Below, piece after piece: positions 7,357 through 16,484 of a stretch of 39,389 nt of DNA. This DNA comes from Flavobacteriaceae bacterium. Lineage in GTDB: Bacteria > Bacteroidota > Bacteroidia > Flavobacteriales > Flavobacteriaceae. Under the pieces are notes generated by a model. It worked only from the letters and a program-made list of their open reading frames with translations. It was not told the DNA's origin and ran no database searches. The DNA lies in contig JAHEKR010000009.1 of the NCBI GenBank assembly GCA_024638225.1, forward strand, positions 1 through 39,389, written 5' to 3'. A program made the translations under genes and the position numbers. Every line of letters starts with the position of its first letter. Position 1 is the first letter of the stretch.

Positions 7357-8646
7357 ATGAGAATATTCCTAGCGCTTTTTATTTTTTCGCTCTCCTTTTC
7401 ATACGGGCAAAATTTGGATAATACTGTTCGTGAACTTATCCAAGAAAACTTAGCTGAAACTACCGAACTACGGCATTGGTTTCACCAAAACGCCGAACTG
7501 AGCAACCGTGAGTTTAAGACCTCGGAACGCATTGCTCTGGAGTTAAGGAAAATAGGGCTTAAGCCACAGACGGGAATTGCCAAAACTGGCGTTGTTGCTG
7601 TTTTGAACGAAGGTAAGGCGGGAGCTGTAGTAGCACTTCGAGCAGACATTGATGGCTTGCCTGTAAAAGAGCGGGCAGACATTGCTTGGGCATCCAACAT
7701 GACTGGGATTTACAATGGAGAAGAGGTTCCAGTGATGCATGCATGTGGTCATGATACGCACACAGCCATTTTACTTGCTACAGCCAAAGTCTTGTACCGT
7801 TTGCGCGATCAGATTCCGGGGCAAGTAAAATTTATTTTTCAGCCTGCTGAGGAGGGACCACCACCAGGTGAAGAGGGTGGAGCAGAGCTCATGGTTAAAG
7901 AAGGTGTACTAAAAAACCCTGATGTTGATGTAGTGTTTGGTCTACACATTAACGCGCAAACCACAGTTGGACAAGTCAGGTTACGACCTGAATCGATTAT
8001 GGCTGCTGTAGATGAGTTTCGCATTGATTTAAAAGGAGTGCAAACCCATGGATCTACTCCTTGGACTGGAATTGACCCGATTGTGACGGCTTCGCAAATG
8101 ATTAATTCGATTCAAACAATCGTCAGTCGTAATATGCGACTAACTAGAGCGGCTGCTGTGGTTACCATTGGTAGTATTCATGGAGGTGTTCGTTCGAACA
8201 TTATACCAGAAGACTTGTATATGTTGGGAACCATCAGAACCCTAGACGATGCCATGCGCACTACCGTACTAAAACGCTTGGACGAAATCGTTAGCAACGT
8301 GGCTGCAGCCAATAATGTAACGGCCAAGTTATCTTTTTTGAACAGCTACCCTGTAACCTACAATGATCCAGATTTGTACGCCAAAATGCTGCCCTCTTTA
8401 CAAAGATTATGCGGTCCCGAAAATGTCAACTATATGGATGCCATTACAGGAGCCGAAGATTTTTCATTTTTTCAAAAAGAAGTGCCTGGCATTTATTTTT
8501 TTATTGGAGGTAGCAAAAAGGGACAAGACGCAAGCAAGGCTGCTCCCCATCATACGCCTGATTTTTATGTGGACGATTCGGCACTTGAAACGGGTGTTAA
8601 AGCAATGACTACACTAACCCTTGATTACCTTTCGGCGGGTTCATAA
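7357..8646 (+). CDS. M20 family amidohydrolase (N-acyl amino acid/hippurate hydrolase type), exported
   Basis: 429 aa with a signal peptide ending FSYGQ at residue 18, so probably periplasmic. Metal-site residues are visible in HACGHDTH (C130, H132) and FQPAEEGPP, and in the later segment FGLHINAQ. A GAEDFSFF segment near the C-terminus supplies another ligand. The family removes acyl groups from N-acyl amino acids or related conjugates. The start lies 14 bases after the yjbQ stop, so the two may be one transcript. The 3' end overlaps the convergent DUF2905-like remnant by 6 bases. Confidence 0.88.
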   Translation: MRIFLALFIFSLSFSYGQNLDNTVRELIQENLAETTELRHWFHQNAELSNREFKTSERIALELRKIGLKPQTGIAKTGVVAVLNEGKAGAVVALRADIDGLPVKERADIAWASNMTGIYNGEEVPVMHACGHDTHTAILLATAKVLYRLRDQIPGQVKFIFQPAEEGPPPGEEGGAELMVKEGVLKNPDVDVVFGLHINAQTTVGQVRLRPESIMAAVDEFRIDLKGVQTHGSTPWTGIDPIVTASQMINSIQTIVSRNMRLTRAAAVVTIGSIHGGVRSNIIPEDLYMLGTIRTLDDAMRTTVLKRLDEIVSNVAAANNVTAKLSFLNSYPVTYNDPDLYAKMLPSLQRLCGPENVNYMDAITGAEDFSFFQKEVPGIYFFIGGSKKGQDASKAAPHHTPDFYVDDSALETGVKAMTTLTLDYLSAGS

Positions 8647-8844
8647 TCGCTTAAAAAGATAAAAAATCAAACTTAGGACAAGGCTAATCAGGATAGAAGT
8701 TCCCAAAGGGAAATAAATTTTGGTATTCCCTTTTTCCCAGCTAAAATCTAAATGGTTTTAGTATCCATATTCCTCTGCAGCAAGCCATGCAGCCCCTACG
8801 ATTACCAACAAAATTCCCATAGCGATGAGTGATTTAGCCATCAT
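8641..8844 (-). pseudogene. DUF2905-like small membrane protein interrupted by an in-frame stop
   Basis: A 68-codon frame starts at the ATG that overlaps the murF stop (ATGA). Codons 1-28 give a helix MAKSLIAMGILLVIVGAAW and a short acidic loop. A TAA then falls at 8758-8760 (codon 29). The same frame continues for 38 residues, through EKGNTKIYFPLGTSI and a second helix, to a TGA at 8641. The two-helix plan with KIYFPLGTS matches the DUF2905 family as I recall it, but the usual LPGD motif between the helices reads NHLDFS. The second half has no start codon of its own. It is either a recent pseudogene, a suppressed stop, or a base error. Confidence 0.7.
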
Positions 8845-10097
8845 AGAAATTCTACTACTTTTTCTAAGGTAGCACTCCGAGATCCTTTTATTAGAATTTC
8901 TGTCGCATCAATAGGATTGTTTTTCAGAAAATCAGCTAGCTCAGTTACTGAAGAAAACCAATTTCCTTCAACAAGCGACTTATAGGGTTGACCTACCCAG
9001 TAGCAAGCATCAAAATCCAAGGTGCCTACCAGCTTAACTAATGATTTGTGTTCTGCTTGTTCGAAGGAACCAAGCTCTGCCATATGCCCAAGAATTACTG
9101 TTTTTTTCCCTCTTCTTTTTCCAAAAGCTGTAATGGCAGCCTGCATGCTTGTTGGGTTGGCATTGTAGGCATCAAATGTTAGCGTTTTTCCATTTTGTTT
9201 TAGCAGCTGAGAGCGACTGTTGTTCGGTGCGTAATTAGTTATGGCACTGGCAGCATCTTTTGGCGCTACCCCAAAGTGCATCCCAACGCAATACGCTGCC
9301 GCTATGTTGGAAATATTGTAACTGCCCGTAAGTTTGGTTTTAACTGTTAGTTGTTCCATATATACAGTTAAGGTCGGTTCTTCTTCAACAATTTCAACGG
9401 ACGTTGAGTTGTATGTTACGCATTGATTTTTGCCTAAGGCTGAAATTAATTTCGTATTTTCTTTGTCGACAAAGACAAGTCCATTTGTTTTTTCAAGATA
9501 CCGATACAATTCTGTTTTCCCTTGTAAAACGCCTTCTTCAGAGCCAAACCCTTCCAAATGTGCTTTTCCTACATTGGTAATAAGCCCATGAGTGGGCTGT
9601 GCAATGGAACACAGAAAGTTTATTTCTTTTAGATGATTGGCGCCCATTTCAATGATTGCATGAGTGTGTTTGTCTTGCAATTTCAATAGAGTTAGCGGAA
9701 CCCCGATATGGTTATTTAGATTTCCTTCTGTTGCCATAACATGGTGTGTGCTGGCTAAAACGGCATTTGTGAGTTCTTTTGTAGTGGTTTTGCCGTTACT
9801 TCCTGTAAGGGCAATTACAGGAATGTTAAATTGATTTCTATGATAGTTGGCAAGTTTCTGTAGGCTTTGCAAAGCATCATCAACAAGGAAATATTTCGTG
9901 TTTTTTTGCGCAATAATGGGATCATCAACTATACAGGCATGCGCTCCCTTTTTTACTGCATCTGCGGCATATTGATTTCCATCAAATTTAGGGCCTTTAA
10001 GGGCAAAAAAAAGTTGGTTGGGTGCTACGTTTCTACTGTCGGTTTGAACTCCAGATGACGCTAAAAATAATCGGTAAACTTCCTCAAGCGGAGTCAT
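8841..10097 (-). CDS. murF: UDP-N-acetylmuramoyl-tripeptide--D-alanyl-D-alanine ligase
   Basis: 418 aa. MurF adds D-Ala-D-Ala to the UDP-MurNAc-tripeptide in the cytoplasm, the last soluble step of peptidoglycan precursor synthesis. The N-terminal substrate domain holds TDSRNVAPNQLFFAL (residues 19-33). The ATP site is GSNGKTTTKE (99-108), and the central domain has AIIEMGANHLKEI. The C-terminal domain carries FDAYNANPTSM and VILGHMAELG. The length is normal for the family. It lies 3 bases after gldJ, an arrangement known in flavobacteria, and its stop overlaps the start of the DUF2905-like frame. Confidence 0.95.
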   Translation of the reverse strand: MTPLEEVYRLFLASSGVQTDSRNVAPNQLFFALKGPKFDGNQYAADAVKKGAHACIVDDPIIAQKNTKYFLVDDALQSLQKLANYHRNQFNIPVIALTGSNGKTTTKELTNAVLASTHHVMATEGNLNNHIGVPLTLLKLQDKHTHAIIEMGANHLKEINFLCSIAQPTHGLITNVGKAHLEGFGSEEGVLQGKTELYRYLEKTNGLVFVDKENTKLISALGKNQCVTYNSTSVEIVEEEPTLTVYMEQLTVKTKLTGSYNISNIAAAYCVGMHFGVAPKDAASAITNYAPNNSRSQLLKQNGKTLTFDAYNANPTSMQAAITAFGKRRGKKTVILGHMAELGSFEQAEHKSLVKLVGTLDFDACYWVGQPYKSLVEGNWFSSVTELADFLKNNPIDATEILIKGSRSATLEKVVEFL

Positions 10098-10100
10098 GTG

Positions 10101-11702
10101 TTAGTCGCGGGGACGTTTTTTTGTACTGTTTTCACCCAAATATGACATGGCACATCGAAAGCCAATAAAGTCTGCTGCCATAAATTCGGGCAAATAGCGT
10201 CTCTGTGCGGGATCTAACCAGTACTTTCTATCTTTCCACGAACCGCCTTTAATAACCCTCGTTTGATCTGATATTAAAGATTTGACCTGATCTTGTTCGG
10301 GTACAGCCTCTCCTTCTTCACTAACGGCAAACTTATACATCTCGCCTTCTAAGGTAGAGGGTTTAGATTGGTCATCACCGTCGAGGAAGTCAGTGTTATA
10401 GGCACGATCAAAATTAGGTCGTAGTTTTGAATCGATAGAATCTACTTCTACAAATCGGACTTCGCCGGGAAGTGACTTGATATTGAGTTTGTTATTCGGC
10501 ATGGTTTCGATCTCAACTTGATCGACAATTTCAGTCTTTCCTTCGGGTCCAATAGCAGGCTTGGTATATAAATTTCCTCTGTAATAACTCATATCCGAAA
10601 CATCGTTATTAACAATGGGTCGATATACGTCAGCAACCCACTCGGCTACATTACCAGCCATCCCATACAAACCATAATCATTTGCTGGATTCATGCGAAC
10701 AGGAGCCGTTATATCAGCATTGTCAGTTGACCAGCCTGCAAGTCCGCTGTAATCTCCTTTACCTTGCTTAAAGTTTGCTAATTGGTCACCTTCATTTTTT
10801 CTTTTGGTAGAACGGGTGTTATCTCCAGACCAAGGGTATTTCTTTTTCCCTCTGTAACTATTGTATTCTCTCAGTTCAGAAAGTCCTAATGCAGCGTATT
10901 CCCATTCTGCTTCGGTAGGCAGCCTGTATTGGGGAAGTAAAAGGCCATCTTTACGTTTTACGTATGTTAGCGCAGAAGAGTCTGCTTCCCTGCTTCGAGG
11001 CTGAGCATTACGACCAGCTTTATCGGCAATATTCCCACCATATACTTTGTCTGGAGCACGCAAGTAGGTTTGGGTATTGAACTCTGTTCCAGGACTTAAG
11101 CTCTCAATCTGTAAGCTTACTCCTTTTTCAATATACCCTTCGCGTTCGAGTAGTCGTTCATTGACACGTTCTGTCCTCCATTTCGCAAAGTTAACCGCTT
11201 GTTGCCAGCTAACGCCCACTACAGGATAATCTCTAAATGCCGGGTGTCTTAGGTAATTGTTTACCATGTCTTCATTGTAGCCAAGTGGACTACGCCAAAC
11301 CATAGTATCAGGAAGGGCAGCAGTGTACACATTTTTATATGCGCCATCAGCCTTTTTGTATACACGCTCCAACCAATCTAAATACTCGAGGTACATCATG
11401 TTGGTCACTTCGGTTTCATCTATAAAAAACGAACGAACCTGTACGCGGACAGGTGAATTGTTCCAATCACGCATCACATCATCCTGAACTCTACCTTTTA
11501 TAAATGTTCCACCGGGTATAAAAACAAGCCCAGGACCAGCTTCTTGACCTTTGTAATTTGTTTTGTATTGGAATCCACCCCTTTTGGAATTGATTTCTAG
11601 ACCAGTTCCCTGAGATACATTAGAACGGCGCTTGCCAGAACTACATCCAATAAGTAGCAGGACAAATACTAGTGAAATTAGGGTGTTTAGTTGTGTGTTC
11701 AT
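10101..11702 (-). CDS. gldJ: Gliding motility / T9SS-associated lipoprotein GldJ
   Basis: 533 aa from the ATG at 11702. I chose this start because it begins the lipoprotein signal directly; an upstream in-frame ATG adds 10 unlikely residues. The lipobox is LIGC with C20. The body is an FGE-sulfatase (SUMF1-like) fold: GGTFIKGRVQDD, ETEVTNMMYLEYLDW, YPVVGVSWQQAVNFAKW, RLPTEAEWEYAA, GLYGMAGNVAEWVADV and a final GGSWKDRKYWLDPAQR plus GFRCAM. GldJ is an outer-membrane lipoprotein needed for gliding and for stability of the T9SS motor protein GldK. The divergent porU and downstream murF confirm the context. Confidence 0.93.
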   Translation of the reverse strand: MNTQLNTLISLVFVLLLIGCSSGKRRSNVSQGTGLEINSKRGGFQYKTNYKGQEAGPGLVFIPGGTFIKGRVQDDVMRDWNNSPVRVQVRSFFIDETEVTNMMYLEYLDWLERVYKKADGAYKNVYTAALPDTMVWRSPLGYNEDMVNNYLRHPAFRDYPVVGVSWQQAVNFAKWRTERVNERLLEREGYIEKGVSLQIESLSPGTEFNTQTYLRAPDKVYGGNIADKAGRNAQPRSREADSSALTYVKRKDGLLLPQYRLPTEAEWEYAALGLSELREYNSYRGKKKYPWSGDNTRSTKRKNEGDQLANFKQGKGDYSGLAGWSTDNADITAPVRMNPANDYGLYGMAGNVAEWVADVYRPIVNNDVSDMSYYRGNLYTKPAIGPEGKTEIVDQVEIETMPNNKLNIKSLPGEVRFVEVDSIDSKLRPNFDRAYNTDFLDGDDQSKPSTLEGEMYKFAVSEEGEAVPEQDQVKSLISDQTRVIKGGSWKDRKYWLDPAQRRYLPEFMAADFIGFRCAMSYLGENSTKKRPRD

Positions 11703-11829
11703 TTTGTGTTTTGAATCATAACAAAGCGCCAATATACGAATAATTGGTGCCTTTTATCACTGTAACAACGTTAACAAATAGGCATATCGTATATCTGGCA
11801 CAAAAATACGAATAATCTTACATTGTCGT

Positions 11830-11837
11830 TATCTTTA
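11830..11837 (+). promoter_or_regulatory. Possible -7 box for porU
   Basis: TATCTTTA differs from TAnnTTTG at the last base and ends 4 bases before the porU ATG. No convincing -33 element was seen. The 139-base gldJ-porU gap (11703-11841) holds nothing else I can name, and I found no clear gldJ promoter box in it. Confidence 0.3.
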
Positions 11838-11841
11838 CAGC

Positions 11842-14800
11842 ATGCGTATTCATTTTACCCAATTACTGCCCCTATTTTTGTTTGCTTTGGCACCAATTGC
11901 CTATGCCCAATTAGATACGCCACATCCTTTTCTCGACAGTTCCTTCTCGTCGTGGCATGGGTTTTCTGTAAACGAAACGGGTGTACAGAAATTAACATCA
12001 AAGTTCTTGCAAAATCTAGGTATTCCAGTTGGCGATATAGACCCCAGAACCATCCGTATTTATGGTCGTGGTGGCCAAATGCTACCTTTAAAAGCAGCTG
12101 AAAGCACAGAAACTCTCTACGAAAATGCACTTTGGGTAGTAGGTGAGGAGGATGGTAAATTTGACTCAGAAGATTATATTTTATTTATGGGTAATGCAGG
12201 TGATACTTGGAGCAAGGAAAGCCTGACTTTTGTTAATCTTTATCACACGACAGCAAATTACTACATTACTTACGGAACCTCTTTGGGAAAACGTGTATTG
12301 CTTGTACCCACCAATACATCTACAAACACAGATGCGCAAGATGCAGTTACCTTTCAGACACAGCACGAAGAAGATTTATATAATCTTGGAGCTTTGGGCA
12401 GACGCTGGTTTGGAACACGATTTGCCGATGAACAAAAAGAGAGCTTTGATTTAGTTACTCCTAACGTTAAAGAGTCAACGGTCGTTGATTTAGTGGCACG
12501 AGTAGCCGCTGTATCCAATACACAGAGTTCTTTTACACTTAAGTCTGGGAGTAATCATGCAACTGGCCAAATGAGAAGTTTTGAAGGTATTAATGTAGCA
12601 ACTGAACCGGCACAACGATTTGACGGCCTAAGCGGGACAATTCACCTACAAGCTACTGCTGCGGCAGAAATTAACTGTGAATTGAGTTTTTCGGCTGATG
12701 GAAATCTTTCAGCGAACGGCTATCTCGATTTCATTTTTGCACAGTACAAAAGAAAACTTTTGGGAACAGGGGGAGATTTTATTTTTACACTCGACCCTGA
12801 CGAAAGCATACAGCAGCTCATGGTAGCTGAAGTAAGTCCACAGACAGCCATATGGGAACTTGGTGACGAAGCTATTGTGCATATTGCACCTAAAGAAGCA
12901 AACTCATTTTGGACTGATGTTTTGGTCGATAATGATAACGATCGATTTTTTTTAGCAACTAGTTACAAAACCCCAACTTCTTCTAGAAAAATTCGAGAAA
13001 TCACTCCTTCTTCAAGCTTACAGCGAATAGTCTCCGGAGCGCCTATTGACTATTTGCTCATCACAAAGGAAGAGTTTCGCGAAGAGGGCTTGCGATTAGT
13101 TAACTACAGAGAGTCAAAAGGAATGCATGCTGCATTGATTACTGTTGAAGAAATTTATCAGGCTTTTTCAACCGGACAACAAGATATAGCTGCCATTCGA
13201 AACTTTGTTCGGTATATCTATCACAGTCAAGAAAAAAACTTAAAATATCTCTGCATATTTGGCGATACGAGTTATGATTACCAGAATCGACTAAGAGTAA
13301 ACGATACAGTAGTTCCCACCTTTCATTCCTTGTCTAGTTTTTCCCTAGCCAATTCGTTTATGTCAGATGATTTCTTTACCATGATGGACCAAAATGAAGG
13401 CTTAATGGGTTATGGTGATCAAATGGACATGGCTGTTGGACGAATGGTCTTTTCCAACAGTACGGAAGCAAGAACAGTCGTTGATAAAGTGATTGCTTAC
13501 GAAGATCCAAGAAACAAAGGCAGTTGGAACAATAGCTTTACATTGCTCTCTGACGATGCCGATAAAACCAGTAAAAAGGACGATTACAATATCCAAGTTG
13601 CATTGGATGACCTGGGCGATGTTTTGGCTAGAGAAAAACCGTTTTTAAACATTACCAAACTTCATGCGGATGCTTTTAAACAAGTGGCTTCAGCGGGCGG
13701 TGATAGATATCCCGATTTAGAGCGTGCATTGGAAAATAGGTTGGCACAAGGTACGCTTGTTGTTAACTATTTTGGACATGGCAACGAAGATGGTCTTGCC
13801 AGTGAATTCATTGTGGATAAGGACTTGGCTGCCCGTGCATTTCATCCGGGACGATTCCCACTTATCATCACTTCAACTTGCGAATTTTCAAGGTTTGACA
13901 ATCCTGCGCGCAAAACAGGAGGAGAATTATTTTACCAAAACCCCACAGGAGGGGCCGTTGCCCTAATTTCAACCACAAGGCAAATCTATGTTTCCAACGG
14001 AATTAATTACAACAATACCCTATCCAAATATTTGTTTTCGTTTGGGAATACAGCATACACCAGTGCTGCGGAGGCTTTGCGTCGAGCTAAAAGTGAATTT
14101 TCGGGTACTGCCCAAAAGCGAATTGTGTTTTTTATTGGAGATCCTGCACTAAAACTCCATATACCCATGCCCGAGCTTCGATTAACGCATAAGGACAACA
14201 GCCCTATTGACTCGCTCAATTTGGATCAAAAACAGCTAAAAGCCTTAGATAAGGTTAGCTTATCAGGTGCTGTTTATGACGCTTCTGGAGTTGCCCAAAA
14301 CGATTTTAACGGAACAATTACGGTTCAAGTGTTCGATAAGGATGTTTCGCGCACAACTTTAGGGAACGACCAAGCTGGCAGAAAATTCCCTTACACCGAA
14401 ATAGGGAATCAAATTTTTCAAGGAGCAGCTTCGGTAACTAATGGAACGTTTACAACAGAATTTACCATCCCAAAAGATATAAGTCTAGAGCCAGGAGACG
14501 CACGAATTACCTTTCTTGCCTTCAATGAAGACAAAAGTATCTCTTTGGGCGGAAGGTCTTCTGACTTTACGATTGGAGGAATCAATACCACAGTTTCCCT
14601 TGACAACAATGGGCCTTTAATTGATGTATATCTCAATGACAGAACATTTATGGAGGGGGATCAAGTATATGACAGTCCGCTACTCATCGTTGATTTAGCC
14701 GACGAAAATGGGATCAATACAGCTGGTGGAATTGGTCATGATATTACTGCTGTTTTGGATGACAACCAGCTAGACCCCTATTTGCTAAACGCATATTACA

Positions 14801-15261
14801 CTACTGAACTTGATGATTTTACCAAAGGCAGTCTAAGCTTTCCATTACAAAATCTTCCAAAGGGTGAGCACACTTTGTCCATCAAAGCATGGGATACGCA
14901 CAACAATCCCAGCACAAAAACAATCTCCTTTTTGGTTATGGATAACAACGAAATCCAAATCGAAAAGGTATTCAATTCACCAAATCCACTTGTGAACCAG
15001 ACAAGCTTTTTGATACAACACAATCGTCCACAAGAACTACTAACAGCTAAAATTTATATATTTACCATGGACGGAAAGCGAATTTGGCACTACGAACAAG
15101 AAGTATACTCCACATCTTATTTGTTGGAGGATTTACATTGGGATGCAACTTCGTACAACGGACAAAAAGTAAATAAAGGAACTTACCTGTACACGATAGA
15201 GCTAATTTCTACGTTATCACAATCAAGTGATGAATTTTCAGGTAAACTTATTGTAAGATAA
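11842..15261 (+). CDS. porU: Type IX secretion system sortase PorU (gingipain-type C-terminal signal peptidase)
   Basis: 1139 aa with a signal peptide ending AYAQ (residue 23). PorU sits on the outer face of the outer membrane, cuts off the C-terminal signal of T9SS cargo and joins the cargo to anchoring sugar. The peptidase C25 domain spans about residues 400-800. The catalytic pair is H646 in NYFGHGNEDG and C680 in ITSTCEFSRF. A C-terminal Ig-like beta sandwich follows and ends with FNSPNPLVNQTSF, a PxP-type domain resembling T9SS sorting domains. The length fits the family. porV follows after one base. Confidence 0.95.
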   Translation: MRIHFTQLLPLFLFALAPIAYAQLDTPHPFLDSSFSSWHGFSVNETGVQKLTSKFLQNLGIPVGDIDPRTIRIYGRGGQMLPLKAAESTETLYENALWVVGEEDGKFDSEDYILFMGNAGDTWSKESLTFVNLYHTTANYYITYGTSLGKRVLLVPTNTSTNTDAQDAVTFQTQHEEDLYNLGALGRRWFGTRFADEQKESFDLVTPNVKESTVVDLVARVAAVSNTQSSFTLKSGSNHATGQMRSFEGINVATEPAQRFDGLSGTIHLQATAAAEINCELSFSADGNLSANGYLDFIFAQYKRKLLGTGGDFIFTLDPDESIQQLMVAEVSPQTAIWELGDEAIVHIAPKEANSFWTDVLVDNDNDRFFLATSYKTPTSSRKIREITPSSSLQRIVSGAPIDYLLITKEEFREEGLRLVNYRESKGMHAALITVEEIYQAFSTGQQDIAAIRNFVRYIYHSQEKNLKYLCIFGDTSYDYQNRLRVNDTVVPTFHSLSSFSLANSFMSDDFFTMMDQNEGLMGYGDQMDMAVGRMVFSNSTEARTVVDKVIAYEDPRNKGSWNNSFTLLSDDADKTSKKDDYNIQVALDDLGDVLAREKPFLNITKLHADAFKQVASAGGDRYPDLERALENRLAQGTLVVNYFGHGNEDGLASEFIVDKDLAARAFHPGRFPLIITSTCEFSRFDNPARKTGGELFYQNPTGGAVALISTTRQIYVSNGINYNNTLSKYLFSFGNTAYTSAAEALRRAKSEFSGTAQKRIVFFIGDPALKLHIPMPELRLTHKDNSPIDSLNLDQKQLKALDKVSLSGAVYDASGVAQNDFNGTITVQVFDKDVSRTTLGNDQAGRKFPYTEIGNQIFQGAASVTNGTFTTEFTIPKDISLEPGDARITFLAFNEDKSISLGGRSSDFTIGGINTTVSLDNNGPLIDVYLNDRTFMEGDQVYDSPLLIVDLADENGINTAGGIGHDITAVLDDNQLDPYLLNAYYTTELDDFTKGSLSFPLQNLPKGEHTLSIKAWDTHNNPSTKTISFLVMDNNEIQIEKVFNSPNPLVNQTSFLIQHNRPQELLTAKIYIFTMDGKRIWHYEQEVYSTSYLLEDLHWDATSYNGQKVNKGTYLYTIELISTLSQSSDEFSGKLIVR

Positions 15262-15262
15262 T

Positions 15263-16414
15263 ATGAATATACGGACTACTCTTTTTATATGCCTTGGGGC
15301 ATTATCATTTGCTCAAGCACAAAACAACAATATTCGCGTAATTACCACTGCTGTACCCTTTTTATCCATTGCTCCAGACGCTCGATCAGCAGGTTTGGGC
15401 GATCAAGGAGTGGCTACCTCCTCTGATGCTTTTTCGAACCACTGGAACCCGGCCAAATACGCCTTTATTGGAAATGAATCTGGTGTAGCGGTCAGTTATA
15501 CGCCTTATTTAAGCAAACTTGTCAATGATATTTTCTTGGCTGATTTGACCTATTTCCGCGCCATTAACGAGCGTTCTGCTTGGGGTGTCGGTCTTCGTTA
15601 TTTTAGTTTGGGTGAAATTGAAACGGGGCAGACGCCAAGTGATTTTCTTAATCCACTTATTGTGCGTCCAAACGAATTTGTATTTGATGCATCTTACGCA
15701 TTAAAGCTGAGCGATAAATTTTCTATGGCCATCCAAGGGTCTTTTTTAAGCTCTGACTTGAAACTCGAAACTTCGACTAATGACAGCACTGCTGCTAGTA
15801 CGGTTGCGGTAGGTATTTCGGGTTTTTATGAATCTTATGAGGTGCCTTATGCTAGCTTTTCTGGAATTTGGCGTGCTGGGTTTAATATCTCTAACATAGG
15901 ACCAAAGCTAAAATACGAGGAAGAGGGACAGTCAGACTTTCTGCCTACTAACTTAAAAGTGGGTAGTGGCTTCGATTTTATTTTTGATTCGTATAACAAA
16001 CTATCAGTAAGCCTCGAAATCAACAAACTATTGGTTCCTTCTCCTAGTGAGCCAATTTTGGATGGAGATGGAAATGTAACAGCTTACCGTCAGCCTGATG
16101 ACGTAGGGGTTTTGGCTGGAATTTTTAAGTCTTTTAATGATGCGCCAGATGGTTTTAGCGAAGAACTTAAAGAATTTACATGGGCTTTGGGTGCCGAGTT
16201 TATGTACGACGAATCTTTTGCCATACGCGCTGGTTATTTTAACGAGAGTGAACTGAAAGGAGCGCGTAAGTTTATTACGTTAGGTGCTGGTTTTAAGTAC
16301 AACGTTATCGATGTAGATTTATCTTACTTGATTTCCGCAACCAAAGTGGTCAATCCACTGGAAAATACACTCCGCTTTTCGCTTACATTTAATTTTGGTG
16401 AAGAGCGATACTAA
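15263..16414 (+). CDS. porV: Type IX secretion system outer membrane protein PorV (LptO)
   Basis: 383 aa with a signal peptide ending FAQAQ. The mature start FLSIAPDARSAGLGDQGVATS followed by a FSNHWNPAKYAF segment is the hallmark of PorV. The rest is an outer-membrane beta-barrel with alternating strands, ending in the aromatic-rich strand LRFSLTFNFGEERY. PorV carries secreted cargo from the SprA translocon to the PorU attachment complex. It starts 1 base after the porU stop, so the two genes form one operon. Confidence 0.95.
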   Translation: MNIRTTLFICLGALSFAQAQNNNIRVITTAVPFLSIAPDARSAGLGDQGVATSSDAFSNHWNPAKYAFIGNESGVAVSYTPYLSKLVNDIFLADLTYFRAINERSAWGVGLRYFSLGEIETGQTPSDFLNPLIVRPNEFVFDASYALKLSDKFSMAIQGSFLSSDLKLETSTNDSTAASTVAVGISGFYESYEVPYASFSGIWRAGFNISNIGPKLKYEEEGQSDFLPTNLKVGSGFDFIFDSYNKLSVSLEINKLLVPSPSEPILDGDGNVTAYRQPDDVGVLAGIFKSFNDAPDGFSEELKEFTWALGAEFMYDESFAIRAGYFNESELKGARKFITLGAGFKYNVIDVDLSYLISATKVVNPLENTLRFSLTFNFGEERY

Positions 16415-16452
16415 GCCAAGCTATTTTGTTTTTTTTCAAGGCTAAGTTGCCT

Positions 16453-16460
16453 TATCTTTG
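16453..16460 (+). promoter_or_regulatory. Promoter -7 box for the pdhA operon
   Basis: TATCTTTG matches TAnnTTTG, 24 bases before the pdhA ATG. A TTTG at 16425-16428 lies 24 bases upstream, slightly longer than the usual -33 spacing. Confidence 0.6.
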
Positions 16461-16484
16461 CCGGAAGCTTAACAGTAGATCCTT

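Noticed and set aside
16438-16453. Hairpin AAGGC-TAAGTT-GCCTT as terminator of porV
   Set aside because: The stem is only 5 bases, is not followed by a T run, and overlaps the pdhA -7 box.
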